This document shows, in pieces, positions 15,445 through 24,197 of a DNA stretch of 64,000 nt (the first letter of the stretch is position 1; each line of letters starts with the position of its first letter). The notes under the pieces were generated by a model. That model saw nothing but the letters and a program-made list of their open reading frames with translations, had not been told where the DNA came from and did no database searches. Made by a program: the position numbers and the translations under genes. The stretch is from contig JAEYMI010000074.1 of the NCBI GenBank assembly GCA_023461275.1, positions 62,001 to 126,000 of the forward strand. Reading direction: 5' to 3'. This DNA is from Actinomycetes bacterium. Its GTDB lineage: Bacteria > Actinomycetota > Actinomycetes > Mycobacteriales > Mycobacteriaceae.

Positions 15445-16244
15445 GACAGTTCGCTCAGGATCTCGCCGGCCAGGACGATGGAGACGCCTCGGCGCCAGTC
15501 CGCGCTGCCCAGTGGGTCCGTGTAATAGCCGTCGGCCGAGGCGATGTCATCGGTCAGCTGTGCGGGTTCGGGCACCGTCGGATACCGCAGTACGGTCGGC
15601 CACCCGGTGGCGGCGGTGATCCCGAAGACCATGCTGTCGTCTTCGTCGCGGCGGCCGGTGACTACGGCGCCGGAGCGGCCGAGTTCGGCCAGTGCGATCT
15701 TGCGGAAGCCGGTGCGCGACCGCATCGCGTGACCAGGAATATCGATGGCGCGCAGTACATCTCCGGCGGACAGGGTGTTGGTGCCGTTGCCGGTGACCAG
15801 TTCGGCCACCGGGACGGTGTAGTCGCTTCCGTCGGGTCGCCACACCACTGCGACGCCGTCGAGCCCGGCTGCCAACGACACCATGGACGCGGCGGCGAAG
15901 GATCGGCACACGTTGCCGCCCACGGTGGCGACGTTCCAGATCTTGAAGGATGCCAACAGTGCTGAGGCGCACTGGAAGAACAGTGGCTGCGCGTGCCACG
16001 CCGGACGCGGGGGGAGGTCGGCGAGGGTGGCGATCGGGCAGGTCGCGGCGATGCGCAGGCCGTCGTCGGGCAGATCTTCAAGATCGGGCCAGCCGATCGT
16101 GCTGATGTCGACGACGCCGCTGGAATCCACCTGCGGCTCACTGAAGAACCAGGTACCGCCGGCGATGATCCGTTCGCCGGGTGCGAGGGTGAGGTCGTCG
16201 CGCGTCCGCGCGTACCGATACGACGTGATGGTGTTGAGATCCAT
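15441..16244 (-). CDS. FAD-binding subunit of the molybdenum hydroxylase
   Basis: This 267-residue protein has the FAD-binding (CoxM/XdhB-like) fold. It shows ERIIAGGTWFFSEPQ near the N-terminus, FKIWNVATVGGNVCRSFAAAS (the NxATxGGN FAD motif) around residues 100-120, and RTGFRKIALAELGRSGAVV. It would pass electrons from the iron-sulphur clusters of the fused partner to NAD+. Its stop overlaps the start of the partner gene by 4 bp and it follows the deaminase gene by 12 bp, so the three form one operon. It is slightly shorter than typical (about 290), with a reduced C-terminal domain. Confidence 0.85.
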   Translation of the reverse strand: MDLNTITSYRYARTRDDLTLAPGERIIAGGTWFFSEPQVDSSGVVDISTIGWPDLEDLPDDGLRIAATCPIATLADLPPRPAWHAQPLFFQCASALLASFKIWNVATVGGNVCRSFAAASMVSLAAGLDGVAVVWRPDGSDYTVPVAELVTGNGTNTLSAGDVLRAIDIPGHAMRSRTGFRKIALAELGRSGAVVTGRRDEDDSMVFGITAATGWPTVLRYPTVPEPAQLTDDIASADGYYTDPLGSADWRRGVSIVLAGEILSELS

Positions 16245-16256
16245 TGTCGTCCTAAT

Positions 16257-17618
16257 CTATCCGGCCTTGGCCAGTAGGCGCCGGTGTTCGGCGGCGCAGT
16301 CGGCGGCGACGGTGTCGGTGTCGGCGGTGAGCAGTTGGCCGTCGGCGATGATCTGGCGGCCGTTGACCCAACTGGCCCGGATGGGTGGGATGGCGCCGAG
16401 TACCAGGGCGGCCACCGGATCGTCGATGTCGGCGTGGGCGATGGTGGTCAGATCCCAGAGGACGAGGTCGGCGAGTTTTCCGGCTTCGATCGATCCGGTC
16501 TCATCGGCGCGGCCGAGGACGCGTGCACCGCCGATAGTGGCCAGCTCGAGGGCCGTTCGGGTGGTCAATGCCGTCGGGCCGCCGCGGGCCCGGGCCATCA
16601 GCACTGCCTGGTGCGCCTCCTCGAGCAGGCGGGCGGATTCGTTGGAGGCCGCGCCGTCGACACCGAGGCCGACCGGCACCCCGGCGGCGTGCAGATCGGC
16701 GGTGCGGCAGATCCGGTTGCCCAACCTGGCATTCGACGTGGGGCAGTGGGCCACCCCGGTGGATGTTGCTGCGAGCCTGCCGATCTCGTCGTCGTCGAAT
16801 TCGATGCCGTGGGCGAACCACACGTCGTCGCCCACCCAGCCGACCTGCTCCATGTACTGCAGTGGCGTGCAACCGAAATGCTCGTCGCAGTAAGTGTTCT
16901 CGTCGAGCGACTCGGCGAGGTGGGTGTGCATGCGGACCCCGAGTTCACGTGCCAGCACGGCCGACTGCTTGAGCAGTTCGGTGGTGACCGAGAACGGTGA
17001 GCACGGCGCGAGCGCGATCCGCAGCATCGATTCGGGCGACGGGTCGTGCCAGCGTGCGACGGCGTCGGCGCTGGCGGCGAGGATCTCATCGAGGGTCTGA
17101 ACCACCGAATCCGGCGGCAGGCCTCCGTCCTTCTCTGATAGATCCATCGAGCCGCGGGTGGGGTGGAACCGTAGGCCGATGGTTGCGGCCGCGTCGATCT
17201 CGGCGCCGAGCAGGTCGCCTCCCTCGGCGGGGAAGACGTAGTGATGGTCGGTGGTCAGCGTGCAGCCGGACAGGGCGAGCTGGGCGAGGCCGCCGAGTGC
17301 CGCGGTTCGCACCGCCTGCTCGTCGATGCCCGCCCAGATCGGATACAGCGTGGTCAGCCACTGGAACAGAGTGTGATCGGCGGCGAGTCCGCGGGTGATC
17401 CACTGATAGAGGTGGTGGTGGGTGTTGATCAGTCCCGGTGTCAGGACGCATCCGGTGCCGTCGAACCGGACGGCGTCGGCGGGGACGTCGAGCTCCCCTG
17501 CCGGACCCACTCCGACGATCTTCGAACCGTCGACCAGCACCGACGCTCCGCTCAGCTCGCGGCGCTCGGCGTCGACGGTGATGACCTGGGCATTGTCGAT
17601 CAGCGTTACCGGAGACAC
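16257..17618 (-). CDS. 8-oxoguanine deaminase-type amidohydrolase
   Basis: This 453-residue amidohydrolase starts at GTG. Metal ligands are visible as NTHHHLYQW (HxH), HTHLAE, a later His in FAHGIEF, and Asp in LGVDGAASNES. RGSMDLSEKDGGLPPDSVV is highly characteristic of the 8-oxoguanine deaminase branch. The enzyme converts 8-oxoguanine to uric acid and ammonia. It is first in an operon with the molybdenum hydroxylase, which could produce urate from xanthine, so the operon converges on urate. The closest alternative is a triazine- or guanine-deaminase-like enzyme, but the RGSMDLS segment argues for 8-oxoguanine. Confidence 0.85.
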   Translation of the reverse strand: MSPVTLIDNAQVITVDAERRELSGASVLVDGSKIVGVGPAGELDVPADAVRFDGTGCVLTPGLINTHHHLYQWITRGLAADHTLFQWLTTLYPIWAGIDEQAVRTAALGGLAQLALSGCTLTTDHHYVFPAEGGDLLGAEIDAAATIGLRFHPTRGSMDLSEKDGGLPPDSVVQTLDEILAASADAVARWHDPSPESMLRIALAPCSPFSVTTELLKQSAVLARELGVRMHTHLAESLDENTYCDEHFGCTPLQYMEQVGWVGDDVWFAHGIEFDDDEIGRLAATSTGVAHCPTSNARLGNRICRTADLHAAGVPVGLGVDGAASNESARLLEEAHQAVLMARARGGPTALTTRTALELATIGGARVLGRADETGSIEAGKLADLVLWDLTTIAHADIDDPVAALVLGAIPPIRASWVNGRQIIADGQLLTADTDTVAADCAAEHRRLLAKAG

Positions 17619-17683
17619 GGTGTCACGCTACGACGATCGCGTTACAGCGATATTGCGGCTGTCCGATGGCGCGGGGCCGATGC

Positions 17684-18310
17684 TCACGCCGTGATCGTGA
17701 TGGGTGTGCCGTCGTCGGCCCACTCGTAGAGTTTCTTCATCTGGGCCGGGGGCACGTGCACACATCCTTGCGATCCCTGCGTCCGATAGTCGACGGTGTC
17801 GCCGTAGGGAAATTTCTGCCACGGGGAGTCATGAAGGCCGATGTCGCCGACGATGTGCAGCCAGTAGCGGACGAACACCGAGTAGCCGGGACCGCTGAGT
17901 GTTCGGTTGACATCGTGGCTCTCGATTTTCCATCGGCCGACGGGTGTGCCCGCACCGCGATCGACCCGGCCGGTGGTGACCGGGACGTCGCCGACCTCGC
18001 GGCCGTCTTGGCACAGTGCCATGCGCTGATCGGCGAGGCCGACGATGATCTGCTTGCCGGCTGTGCCCGCTGGGCAGACCGGCGGACGGGGTGCAGGGGT
18101 CTGCGGGGTCAAGGTCACCTCACGCGGGGCCGCCGACGGCGCCGATACCACGGGCGCGGCGAACGATCGCGCGGGATGTCGGAGCAACCCGAGGATCACC
18201 GCGACGGTGATGCCGAGTGTGGCCAGTACCAGCACCGCCGGCCACAGGTAGCCCAGCACCGGTGACGTCCCCCCGGTGCCCTGCAGCTCCTTCGCGGCAT
18301 CCCGTGTCAT
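17684..18310 (-). CDS. L,D-transpeptidase (YkuD domain), membrane anchored
   Basis: This 208-residue protein has a membrane anchor at about residues 20-43, a Pro-rich linker (residues 55-78), then a YkuD catalytic domain. The active-site signature is LHDSPW ... TQGSQGCVHVPPAQM, with His and the nucleophilic Cys in SQGCVH. It cross-links peptidoglycan stem peptides (3-3 links) or attaches proteins to peptidoglycan outside the membrane. Mycobacterial LdtMt enzymes usually carry Ig-like domains; this one has only the linker and so resembles the shorter secreted class. It is monocistronic between the deaminase and a secreted protein. Confidence 0.85.
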   Translation of the reverse strand: MTRDAAKELQGTGGTSPVLGYLWPAVLVLATLGITVAVILGLLRHPARSFAAPVVSAPSAAPREVTLTPQTPAPRPPVCPAGTAGKQIIVGLADQRMALCQDGREVGDVPVTTGRVDRGAGTPVGRWKIESHDVNRTLSGPGYSVFVRYWLHIVGDIGLHDSPWQKFPYGDTVDYRTQGSQGCVHVPPAQMKKLYEWADDGTPITITA

Positions 18311-18360
18311 TACCGCACCAGGCTACCGCCGGTGCGCACGAGAGCCCAGACGCCGCGAGA

Positions 18361-18846
18361 TCAGCTCACGACGTATTCGGCGCTGCAGTCGCCGTTGGTG
18401 TTGCTCCGGGGGTTGATCGATCCGGTGTTGGCGGCGCCGACGACGAGGGTCACCTTGCCGCGTCCGGTCACCGCGCGGGGCAGCGTGATGCTCGACGACA
18501 GGCCGCTCACCCGGACCGGGGTGCTGGCCGAGCTGCCGGACTTGCCGGTGTCGAGGTTGGCCCAGGTGAGGGTGACCCGTTGGGTGTACCCGGCGATCGA
18601 CAGCGGGTTCGAGTCGAGCCGAACCCGGATCGCACCCGGCCCGGCCGGCCGGACGAAGACGTTGGCGTAGGCCGAGACGGCGAAGAGGTTGGGGTTGGCG
18701 TAGCGGAATGAGCAGACGGCAGAGGGATCGGGCGGTGCTGCGGCGGCCGGCGCGGCGGCCAGGGTGGTGCCCAGCGCGGCGATGGCCAGCGCGGCCATGG
18801 TTCCCCGCCGGCGACCGGCGAAAGCATGTGAAGGCAAGTGCGGCAC
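18361..18846 (-). CDS. Secreted hypothetical protein
   Basis: This 161-residue protein has a signal peptide: RRRGTM then a hydrophobic Ala-rich stretch, with probable cleavage after AAAA at about residue 37. The mature part is beta-rich and polar, with two cysteines (in AVCSFRY and NGDCSAEY) that could form one disulphide across the domain. It contains a GRGKVTLVVGAANTGS strand near the end. No family is recognised. It is on the same strand as the L,D-transpeptidase, 50 bp upstream, so they may be coexpressed; an envelope role is inferred from export only. Confidence 0.7.
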   Translation of the reverse strand: MPHLPSHAFAGRRRGTMAALAIAALGTTLAAAPAAAAPPDPSAVCSFRYANPNLFAVSAYANVFVRPAGPGAIRVRLDSNPLSIAGYTQRVTLTWANLDTGKSGSSASTPVRVSGLSSSITLPRAVTGRGKVTLVVGAANTGSINPRSNTNGDCSAEYVVS

Positions 18847-18944
18847 TGTATCTCCTGTTGCGATCGGGGGCTTCGGTCCGGTAGCCGGACCGTGTGCGCC
18901 GCGGCGGCGCCACGTGAGTGAGATCGATCACCGACCCGAGATCG

Positions 18945-20384
18945 TTACCGAACCTCAGCATCCGCCGGCCGGTAGGGCACCGAGTCGCTGATGGTGGGGT
19001 CGACGTGAATCGGCCGGCCGAGTTGCGGGAATGCCCGCTGTGGGCAGGCCGGCCTGTCGCAGACCTTGCAGCCGGCGCCGATGGGCACCATGGTGGGGGC
19101 ATCATGCGTATCGATTCCAGTGGAGTAGACGAGCTTGTCTGCGTGGGCGAGGTCGCACCCCAACCCGATGGCAAAGCCCGAGTGAGGACCGAGATGGCCG
19201 TACCGGCGTTCGTCGGCGGTGCGGGCCAACCAGAAATACGACCGCCCGTCGGGCATCTGGGACACCTGGGTGATCACTCGGCCGGGCGTCGCGAATGCAT
19301 CATGAACCACCCACAGTGGGCAGCTTCCACCGACGCGAGAGAAATGAAAAGCGGTGGCCGACTGACGTTTCGAGATGTTCCCGGCACGGTCGGTCCGAAC
19401 GAAGATGAACGGAATGCCACGGCTGGACGGGCGCTGCAGTGTCGACAGTCGATGGCAGATGGTCTCGAAGCCCACTTCGAACGACAGCGCTAGTGACTCG
19501 ATGTCGTAGCGCACGTCCTCGGCAGACCGACGAAACACGTCGTAGGGCAGAAGGAGTGCGCCGGCAAAGTAGTTGGCCAGTCCGATGCGCGCAACCGGCT
19601 CGGAGGCCTGACTCAGGCCGTCGGCCTCGGCGATGAGATCGTCGATCACCACCGACTGAGTGAGCAGCGCGAGTTGCGTTGCGAGCTGGAAGGCCCGCTG
19701 GCCGGGGGTCAATCGGCCGGCCAGGCTGATGACGCGACCCGCGGCGTCGAATCGGCGTTTGGGACGACGCGCTGCTGTCTCCGGGTCGGCGTCGTGGGTG
19801 ATGTCCACGTGACAATCGAACTCGCGCTGCAGAAGTGCGGCCAGTTGGAGATCGAGTCCGCCGATGTGGAGCCGGTGCTCGGTGAACATGGCTTCGGCTG
19901 CTCGGTCGAGGGTATCGATGTAGTTCTTGTGGTCGTAGAAGAAGTCCCGCACTTCTTCGAACGGCATCGGATGCGAGCGTTGTGGTGCGTCGGGTGAGGA
20001 ATGTACCCGATATGTATCGAGTTCCGTTGTGGCGGTGACCATTCGACGATGCAAGGACACCAGGGTGCGGCCGACGTCCGGCATCCGCGTGGCCAGCTCG
20101 GCGATCTCGGCGCGGGTGACGGCCCCGGCATCGGGCTGTGCGGCGAGCACGTCGGCGATGTCGGCGACCAGCCGGGCATCAGCGTCGGCGGCGAAGAAAT
20201 CGGCATCCAGATCGAACTCGCGGGTCAGGGTGAGCAGAACCGGTACGGTCAGTGGTCGCTGGTCGTTCTCGAGCTGGTTGACGTACGTGGTCGACAGATC
20301 GATGCGACGGGCCAACGCGGCCTGCGACAGGCCTCGCTCGTCCCGAAGTCGGCGCAGTCGTGGGCCGACGAACATCTTCGCCAT
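18945..20384 (-). CDS. prpR: PrpR-type XRE regulator of the methylcitrate cycle
   Basis: This 479-residue regulator has an N-terminal XRE helix-turn-helix (LRRLRDERGLSQAALARRID, LSTTYVNQLEND), a central IrrE-like/ScfR domain (ANYFAGALLLPYDVF), and a C-terminal DUF2083 region with the cysteine set CKVCDRPACPQRAF. In mycobacterial PrpR that set ligates an Fe-S cluster. The related RamB/PrpR proteins sense short acyl-CoA and control propionate genes. It is divergent from prpDBC with a 119-bp gap, the standard layout. ATG 20384 (MAKMFVGPRLRRLRDERG) is chosen over an upstream in-frame start because it gives the family N-terminus. Confidence 0.9.
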   Translation of the reverse strand: MAKMFVGPRLRRLRDERGLSQAALARRIDLSTTYVNQLENDQRPLTVPVLLTLTREFDLDADFFAADADARLVADIADVLAAQPDAGAVTRAEIAELATRMPDVGRTLVSLHRRMVTATTELDTYRVHSSPDAPQRSHPMPFEEVRDFFYDHKNYIDTLDRAAEAMFTEHRLHIGGLDLQLAALLQREFDCHVDITHDADPETAARRPKRRFDAAGRVISLAGRLTPGQRAFQLATQLALLTQSVVIDDLIAEADGLSQASEPVARIGLANYFAGALLLPYDVFRRSAEDVRYDIESLALSFEVGFETICHRLSTLQRPSSRGIPFIFVRTDRAGNISKRQSATAFHFSRVGGSCPLWVVHDAFATPGRVITQVSQMPDGRSYFWLARTADERRYGHLGPHSGFAIGLGCDLAHADKLVYSTGIDTHDAPTMVPIGAGCKVCDRPACPQRAFPQLGRPIHVDPTISDSVPYRPADAEVR

Positions 20385-20503
20385 GGTCGAAGCGTAGCCC
20401 ACGCAGTGTCCGCAACATCCGCACATTGCGCGAGGAAGATCCGCAGAAATACGCATCTGCCAGGACTTACGCCCGCACCTGCACTGTGCGTACGGTGCAA
20501 ATC

Positions 20504-22015
20504 ATGATCACTCACCATGTACGTACCCACCGAAGTGCCGAGGACTTTCCGCAATCGGAACATCTGGCGCGCAAGATCGCCGACGTTGCCGTCGACCCGG
20601 TCGAGGTCCCCGTGGACACCACGGAGATGGTGATCAACCGCATCATCGACAACGCCGCGGTCAGTGCCGCGTCGGTGATTCGGCGTCCCGTTACCTCGGC
20701 GCGCGCTCAGGCGGTGGCTCATCCGCGCGCCGCGGGGACCGGCGGCTCCGCGGTGTTCGGTGTCGATGGCACGTACTCACCGGAGTGGGCGGCCTGGGCC
20801 AACGGTGTCGCGGTGCGCGAGTTGGACTTTCACGACACCTTCCTTGCCGCGGAATACTCACACCCGGGCGACAACATCCCGCCGCTGGTGGCCGTGGCGC
20901 AGCACGTCGGTGTCACCGGTGCCGACCTGATACGTGGACTGGCCACCGCGTACGAAATCCAGATCGACCTGGTTCGCGGAATGTGCCTGCACGAACACAA
21001 GATCGATCACGTGGCACACCTCGGACCATCGGTGGCGGCCGGTCTGGGAACGATGCTGCACCTCGATGCGGACACGATCTATCAGGCCGTTGGACAGGCC
21101 CTGCACCTCACCACGGCGACCCGCCAGTCCCGCAAGGGCCTCATCTCCAGCTGGAAGGCGTACGCGCCGGCGCACGCCGGGAAGATCGCCATCGAAGCCG
21201 TCGACCGCGCCATGCGCGGGGAGGGGGCGCCGGCCCCGATCTGGGAGGGCGAGGACGGTGTGATCGCGTGGCTGCTCGGTGGGCCCGAAAAGGTTTACGA
21301 CATAGCGCTTCCCGGTGCTGGCGAGCCGAAGCGCGCCATTCTGGACAGCTACACCAAGGAGCACTCGGCCGAATACCAGAGCCAGGCTCCCATCGATCTC
21401 GCCCGCCGGATGCGGGAGCGCATCACCGAACTCGACGAGATCGAATCGATCGTCCTGCACACCAGCCACCACACCCACGTGGTGATCGGGACCGGCTCGA
21501 ATGATCCGCAGAAGTTCGACCCGTCCGCGAGCCGGGAAACACTGGATCACTCGGTCATGTACATCTTCGCCGTCGCCCTGCAGGACGGGACGTGGCACCA
21601 CGAGACGTCGTACGCCCCCGAACGTGCCAACCGTCCCGACACCATCGAGTTGTGGCGCAAGATCTCCACCGTCGAGGACCCGGAATGGACGCGGCGCTAC
21701 CACTCGAATGACCCGGCGGAGAAGGCCTTCGGCGCCAAGGCTGTCATCACCTTGCGCAGTGGCGAGGTGATCACCGACGAACTCGCCGTCGCCGACGCGC
21801 ACCCGCTCGGTGCGCGTCGGTTCGCCAGGGCGCAATACGAGGCCAAGTTCGCGGCGATGGCCGACGGAATCATCGATCCCGATGAGCAGCAACGTTTTCT
21901 GTCCTCGGTCGGCGACCTAGCCGGGCTCGGCGTCGGCGACCTGGGTGCGCTCACTCCACGGGTGTTGCCGGTGGTCCTCGACAAGGCGCCCACCATCGGA
22001 AGCGGGATCTTCTGA
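20504..22015 (+). CDS. prpD: 2-methylcitrate dehydratase
   Basis: This 503-residue MmgE/PrpD family protein converts 2-methylcitrate to 2-methyl-cis-aconitate in propionyl-CoA catabolism. Family segments are visible: NGVAVRELDFHDTF, YSHPGDNIPPLVAVAQH, RKGLISSWKAYAPAHAGKI and FDPSASRETLDHSVMYIFA. ATG 20504 gives the normal length. The frame is open further upstream but overlaps the prpR promoter. The stop and the prpB start share a base (TGATG), so translation is probably coupled. Confidence 0.93.
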   Translation: MITHHVRTHRSAEDFPQSEHLARKIADVAVDPVEVPVDTTEMVINRIIDNAAVSAASVIRRPVTSARAQAVAHPRAAGTGGSAVFGVDGTYSPEWAAWANGVAVRELDFHDTFLAAEYSHPGDNIPPLVAVAQHVGVTGADLIRGLATAYEIQIDLVRGMCLHEHKIDHVAHLGPSVAAGLGTMLHLDADTIYQAVGQALHLTTATRQSRKGLISSWKAYAPAHAGKIAIEAVDRAMRGEGAPAPIWEGEDGVIAWLLGGPEKVYDIALPGAGEPKRAILDSYTKEHSAEYQSQAPIDLARRMRERITELDEIESIVLHTSHHTHVVIGTGSNDPQKFDPSASRETLDHSVMYIFAVALQDGTWHHETSYAPERANRPDTIELWRKISTVEDPEWTRRYHSNDPAEKAFGAKAVITLRSGEVITDELAVADAHPLGARRFARAQYEAKFAAMADGIIDPDEQQRFLSSVGDLAGLGVGDLGALTPRVLPVVLDKAPTIGSGIF

Positions 22016-22968
22016 TGGACGCCAACGCCTCTCGGGCCTCGGACTCCACTGTCGCCGGACTCTTTTCGTCACGTGTTACCGCCGCAGACAAACGCCACGC
22101 GCTCCGGGCAGGTCTTGCGTCCGGCACACTCCAGCGATGGCCGGGGGCGTTCTCGCCGCTGGTCGCGAAGCTGGTGTCTGACATCGGGTTTGAGGGCGTG
22201 TACGTCTCGGGCGCGGTGCTGTCGGCAGATCTCGGCCTTCCCGACATCGGACTCACGACCCTGACCGAGGTGGCTGCTCGGGGTGGGGCCATCGCCCGCG
22301 CGACCGATCTGCCCACGCTGATCGACGCCGACACGGGTTTCGGAGAGCCGATGAGCGCCGCGCGCACCGTCGCCGTGCTCGAGGACGCCGGCCTCGCGGG
22401 GTGTCACCTCGAAGATCAGGTGAACCCGAAGCGGTGCGGTCACCTCGATGGCAAGGACGTGGTGCCGACCGAGGCGATGCTCACCAGATTGCGGGCCGCG
22501 GTGTCGGCCCGGCGCGACCCGAACTTCGTGATCTGCGCCCGCACCGACGCGCGTGCCGTCGAAGGACTGGACGCGGCTATTGAGCGTGCCAAGGCCTATG
22601 CCGACGCCGGCGCTGATCTGATCTTCACCGAAGCGCTCCGCGACCTCGGGGAATTCGAGCGGTTCCGTGCCGCAGTCGATGTTCCATTGTTGGCCAACAT
22701 GACTGAATTCGGGAAGTCCGAATTGGTGACCGCGAAGCAACTCGGCGAGGTCGGCTACAACGCCGTGATCTACCCGGTGACAACCCTGCGTATCGCGATG
22801 GGAGCCGTCGAATCCGGGTTGCGCGAAATACTCAGCGAAGGAACGCAATCCGGACTCGTGGACGGAATGCAGCGCCGTAGCCGACTCTACGAACTACTGC
22901 GCTATGCCGATTACAACACTTTCGATTCCGAACTGTTCAACTTCACCATCCAAGGAGCGCAGTCATGA
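22015..22968 (+). CDS. prpB: 2-methylisocitrate lyase
   Basis: This 317-residue lyase of the isocitrate lyase superfamily cleaves 2-methylisocitrate to pyruvate and succinate. The catalytic loop is KRCGHLDGK (Cys in KRCGH). DADTGFGEP binds Mg2+, and CHLEDQVNPK and ARTDARAVEG are also diagnostic. It sits between prpD and prpC; its 3' end overlaps the prpC start by 4 bp (ATGA). The length is normal. Confidence 0.94.
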   Translation: MDANASRASDSTVAGLFSSRVTAADKRHALRAGLASGTLQRWPGAFSPLVAKLVSDIGFEGVYVSGAVLSADLGLPDIGLTTLTEVAARGGAIARATDLPTLIDADTGFGEPMSAARTVAVLEDAGLAGCHLEDQVNPKRCGHLDGKDVVPTEAMLTRLRAAVSARRDPNFVICARTDARAVEGLDAAIERAKAYADAGADLIFTEALRDLGEFERFRAAVDVPLLANMTEFGKSELVTAKQLGEVGYNAVIYPVTTLRIAMGAVESGLREILSEGTQSGLVDGMQRRSRLYELLRYADYNTFDSELFNFTIQGAQS

Positions 22969-24092
22969 CCGCACCTGCTCAGGCGCCGACGATCCACAAG
23001 GGATTGGCCGGCGTGGTCGTCGACACCACCGCCATCTCCAAGGTGGTCCCCGAGACCAATTCATTGACCTACCGCGGGTACCCCGTTCAAGACCTCGCCG
23101 AACACTGCAGCTTCGAGCAGGTCGCCTATCTGTTGTGGCACGGTGAACTGCCCTCGGATACCGAACTGGCGGATTTCATGCGGCGAGAGCGTGCGTCTCG
23201 CCGACTGGATCGGTCCGCACAGCTCGTGCTGCAACGTATTCCGGAGACCTGCCATCCGATGGACGTGGTGCGAACCGTCATCAGCTATCTCGGTACCGAG
23301 GATCCCGACGAGGACGACAGCACCGAAGACGCCAACGTCGACAAGGCCCTGCGGATGCTCGCGGTGCTGCCGACGATCGTCGCCGCCGACATGCGACGCC
23401 GACGCGGGCTGGATCCGATCGCACCGCACCACGGCCTCGGCTACGCGGAGAACTTCCTGCGGATGTGCTTCGGCGACATCCCCGATCAGGTCATCGTCCG
23501 CGCGTTCGAGAAGTCGATGGTGCTCTACGCCGAACACAGCTTCAACGCGTCGACGTTCGCCGCCCGGGTGGTGACCTCGACCCGATCCGACATCTACAGC
23601 GCCGTGACGGCCGCGATCGGAGCATTGAAGGGTTCGCTGCACGGCGGCGCGAATGAGGCGGTGATGTACGACATGATCGAGATCGACCGTCCCGACCGGG
23701 CTGAGGCGTGGCTCAACGCCAAACTCGCGCGCCGCGAGAAGGTGATGGGCTTCGGGCATCGGGTCTACAAGAACGGCGACTCCCGCGTCCCGACGATGCA
23801 CTCCGCGCTCGTCGATGTGGCCGAACACCTCGGCGATCATCGATGGTTACCGATCTATGCCGAATTGGAATCACTGATGGCGCGACGCACCGGTATCAAA
23901 CCCAACCTGGATTTCCCGACCGGCCCGGCTTATCACCTGATGGGGTTCGATATCGCCTCTTTTACAACGATATTCGTGATGAGCAGGGTAGCGGGGTGGA
24001 CGGCGCACATCATCGAGCAGACCGCCGCCAACGCGTTGATCCGGCCGTTGAGTTCTTACGACGGCCCGCCGCAGAGGGCGCTTTCGGTCTGA
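22965..24092 (+). CDS. prpC: 2-methylcitrate synthase
   Basis: This is a 375-residue citrate-synthase-fold enzyme of the short bacterial 2-methylcitrate/citrate synthase type. It condenses propionyl-CoA with oxaloacetate. Active-site regions are visible: LKGSLHGGANEAVM (His), GFGHRVYKNGDSR (His), and FPTGPAYHLMGF (Asp replaced locally in the usual FxVDFYS position by FPTGPAY, common in PrpC). The C-terminus is RPLSSYDGP. It is the last gene of prpDBC and a citrate synthase side activity is common. Confidence 0.93.
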   Translation: MTAPAQAPTIHKGLAGVVVDTTAISKVVPETNSLTYRGYPVQDLAEHCSFEQVAYLLWHGELPSDTELADFMRRERASRRLDRSAQLVLQRIPETCHPMDVVRTVISYLGTEDPDEDDSTEDANVDKALRMLAVLPTIVAADMRRRRGLDPIAPHHGLGYAENFLRMCFGDIPDQVIVRAFEKSMVLYAEHSFNASTFAARVVTSTRSDIYSAVTAAIGALKGSLHGGANEAVMYDMIEIDRPDRAEAWLNAKLARREKVMGFGHRVYKNGDSRVPTMHSALVDVAEHLGDHRWLPIYAELESLMARRTGIKPNLDFPTGPAYHLMGFDIASFTTIFVMSRVAGWTAHIIEQTAANALIRPLSSYDGPPQRALSV

Positions 24093-24197
24093 GATCGCGG
24101 CCACCGAGGCCATTGTTCAGGGTAAGTTCATTTGAAGGCTTTCCCTCGGGAGTGTGGGTCGACGCTCGCGTGCGACGCGGCGGAACGGGTGTTGGTG

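Noticed and set aside
20385..20503. A classical TTTGCAAA PrpR/RamB box before prpD
   Set aside because: Only partial matches (GTGCAAAT) were found, so no site was called although control by PrpR is likely.
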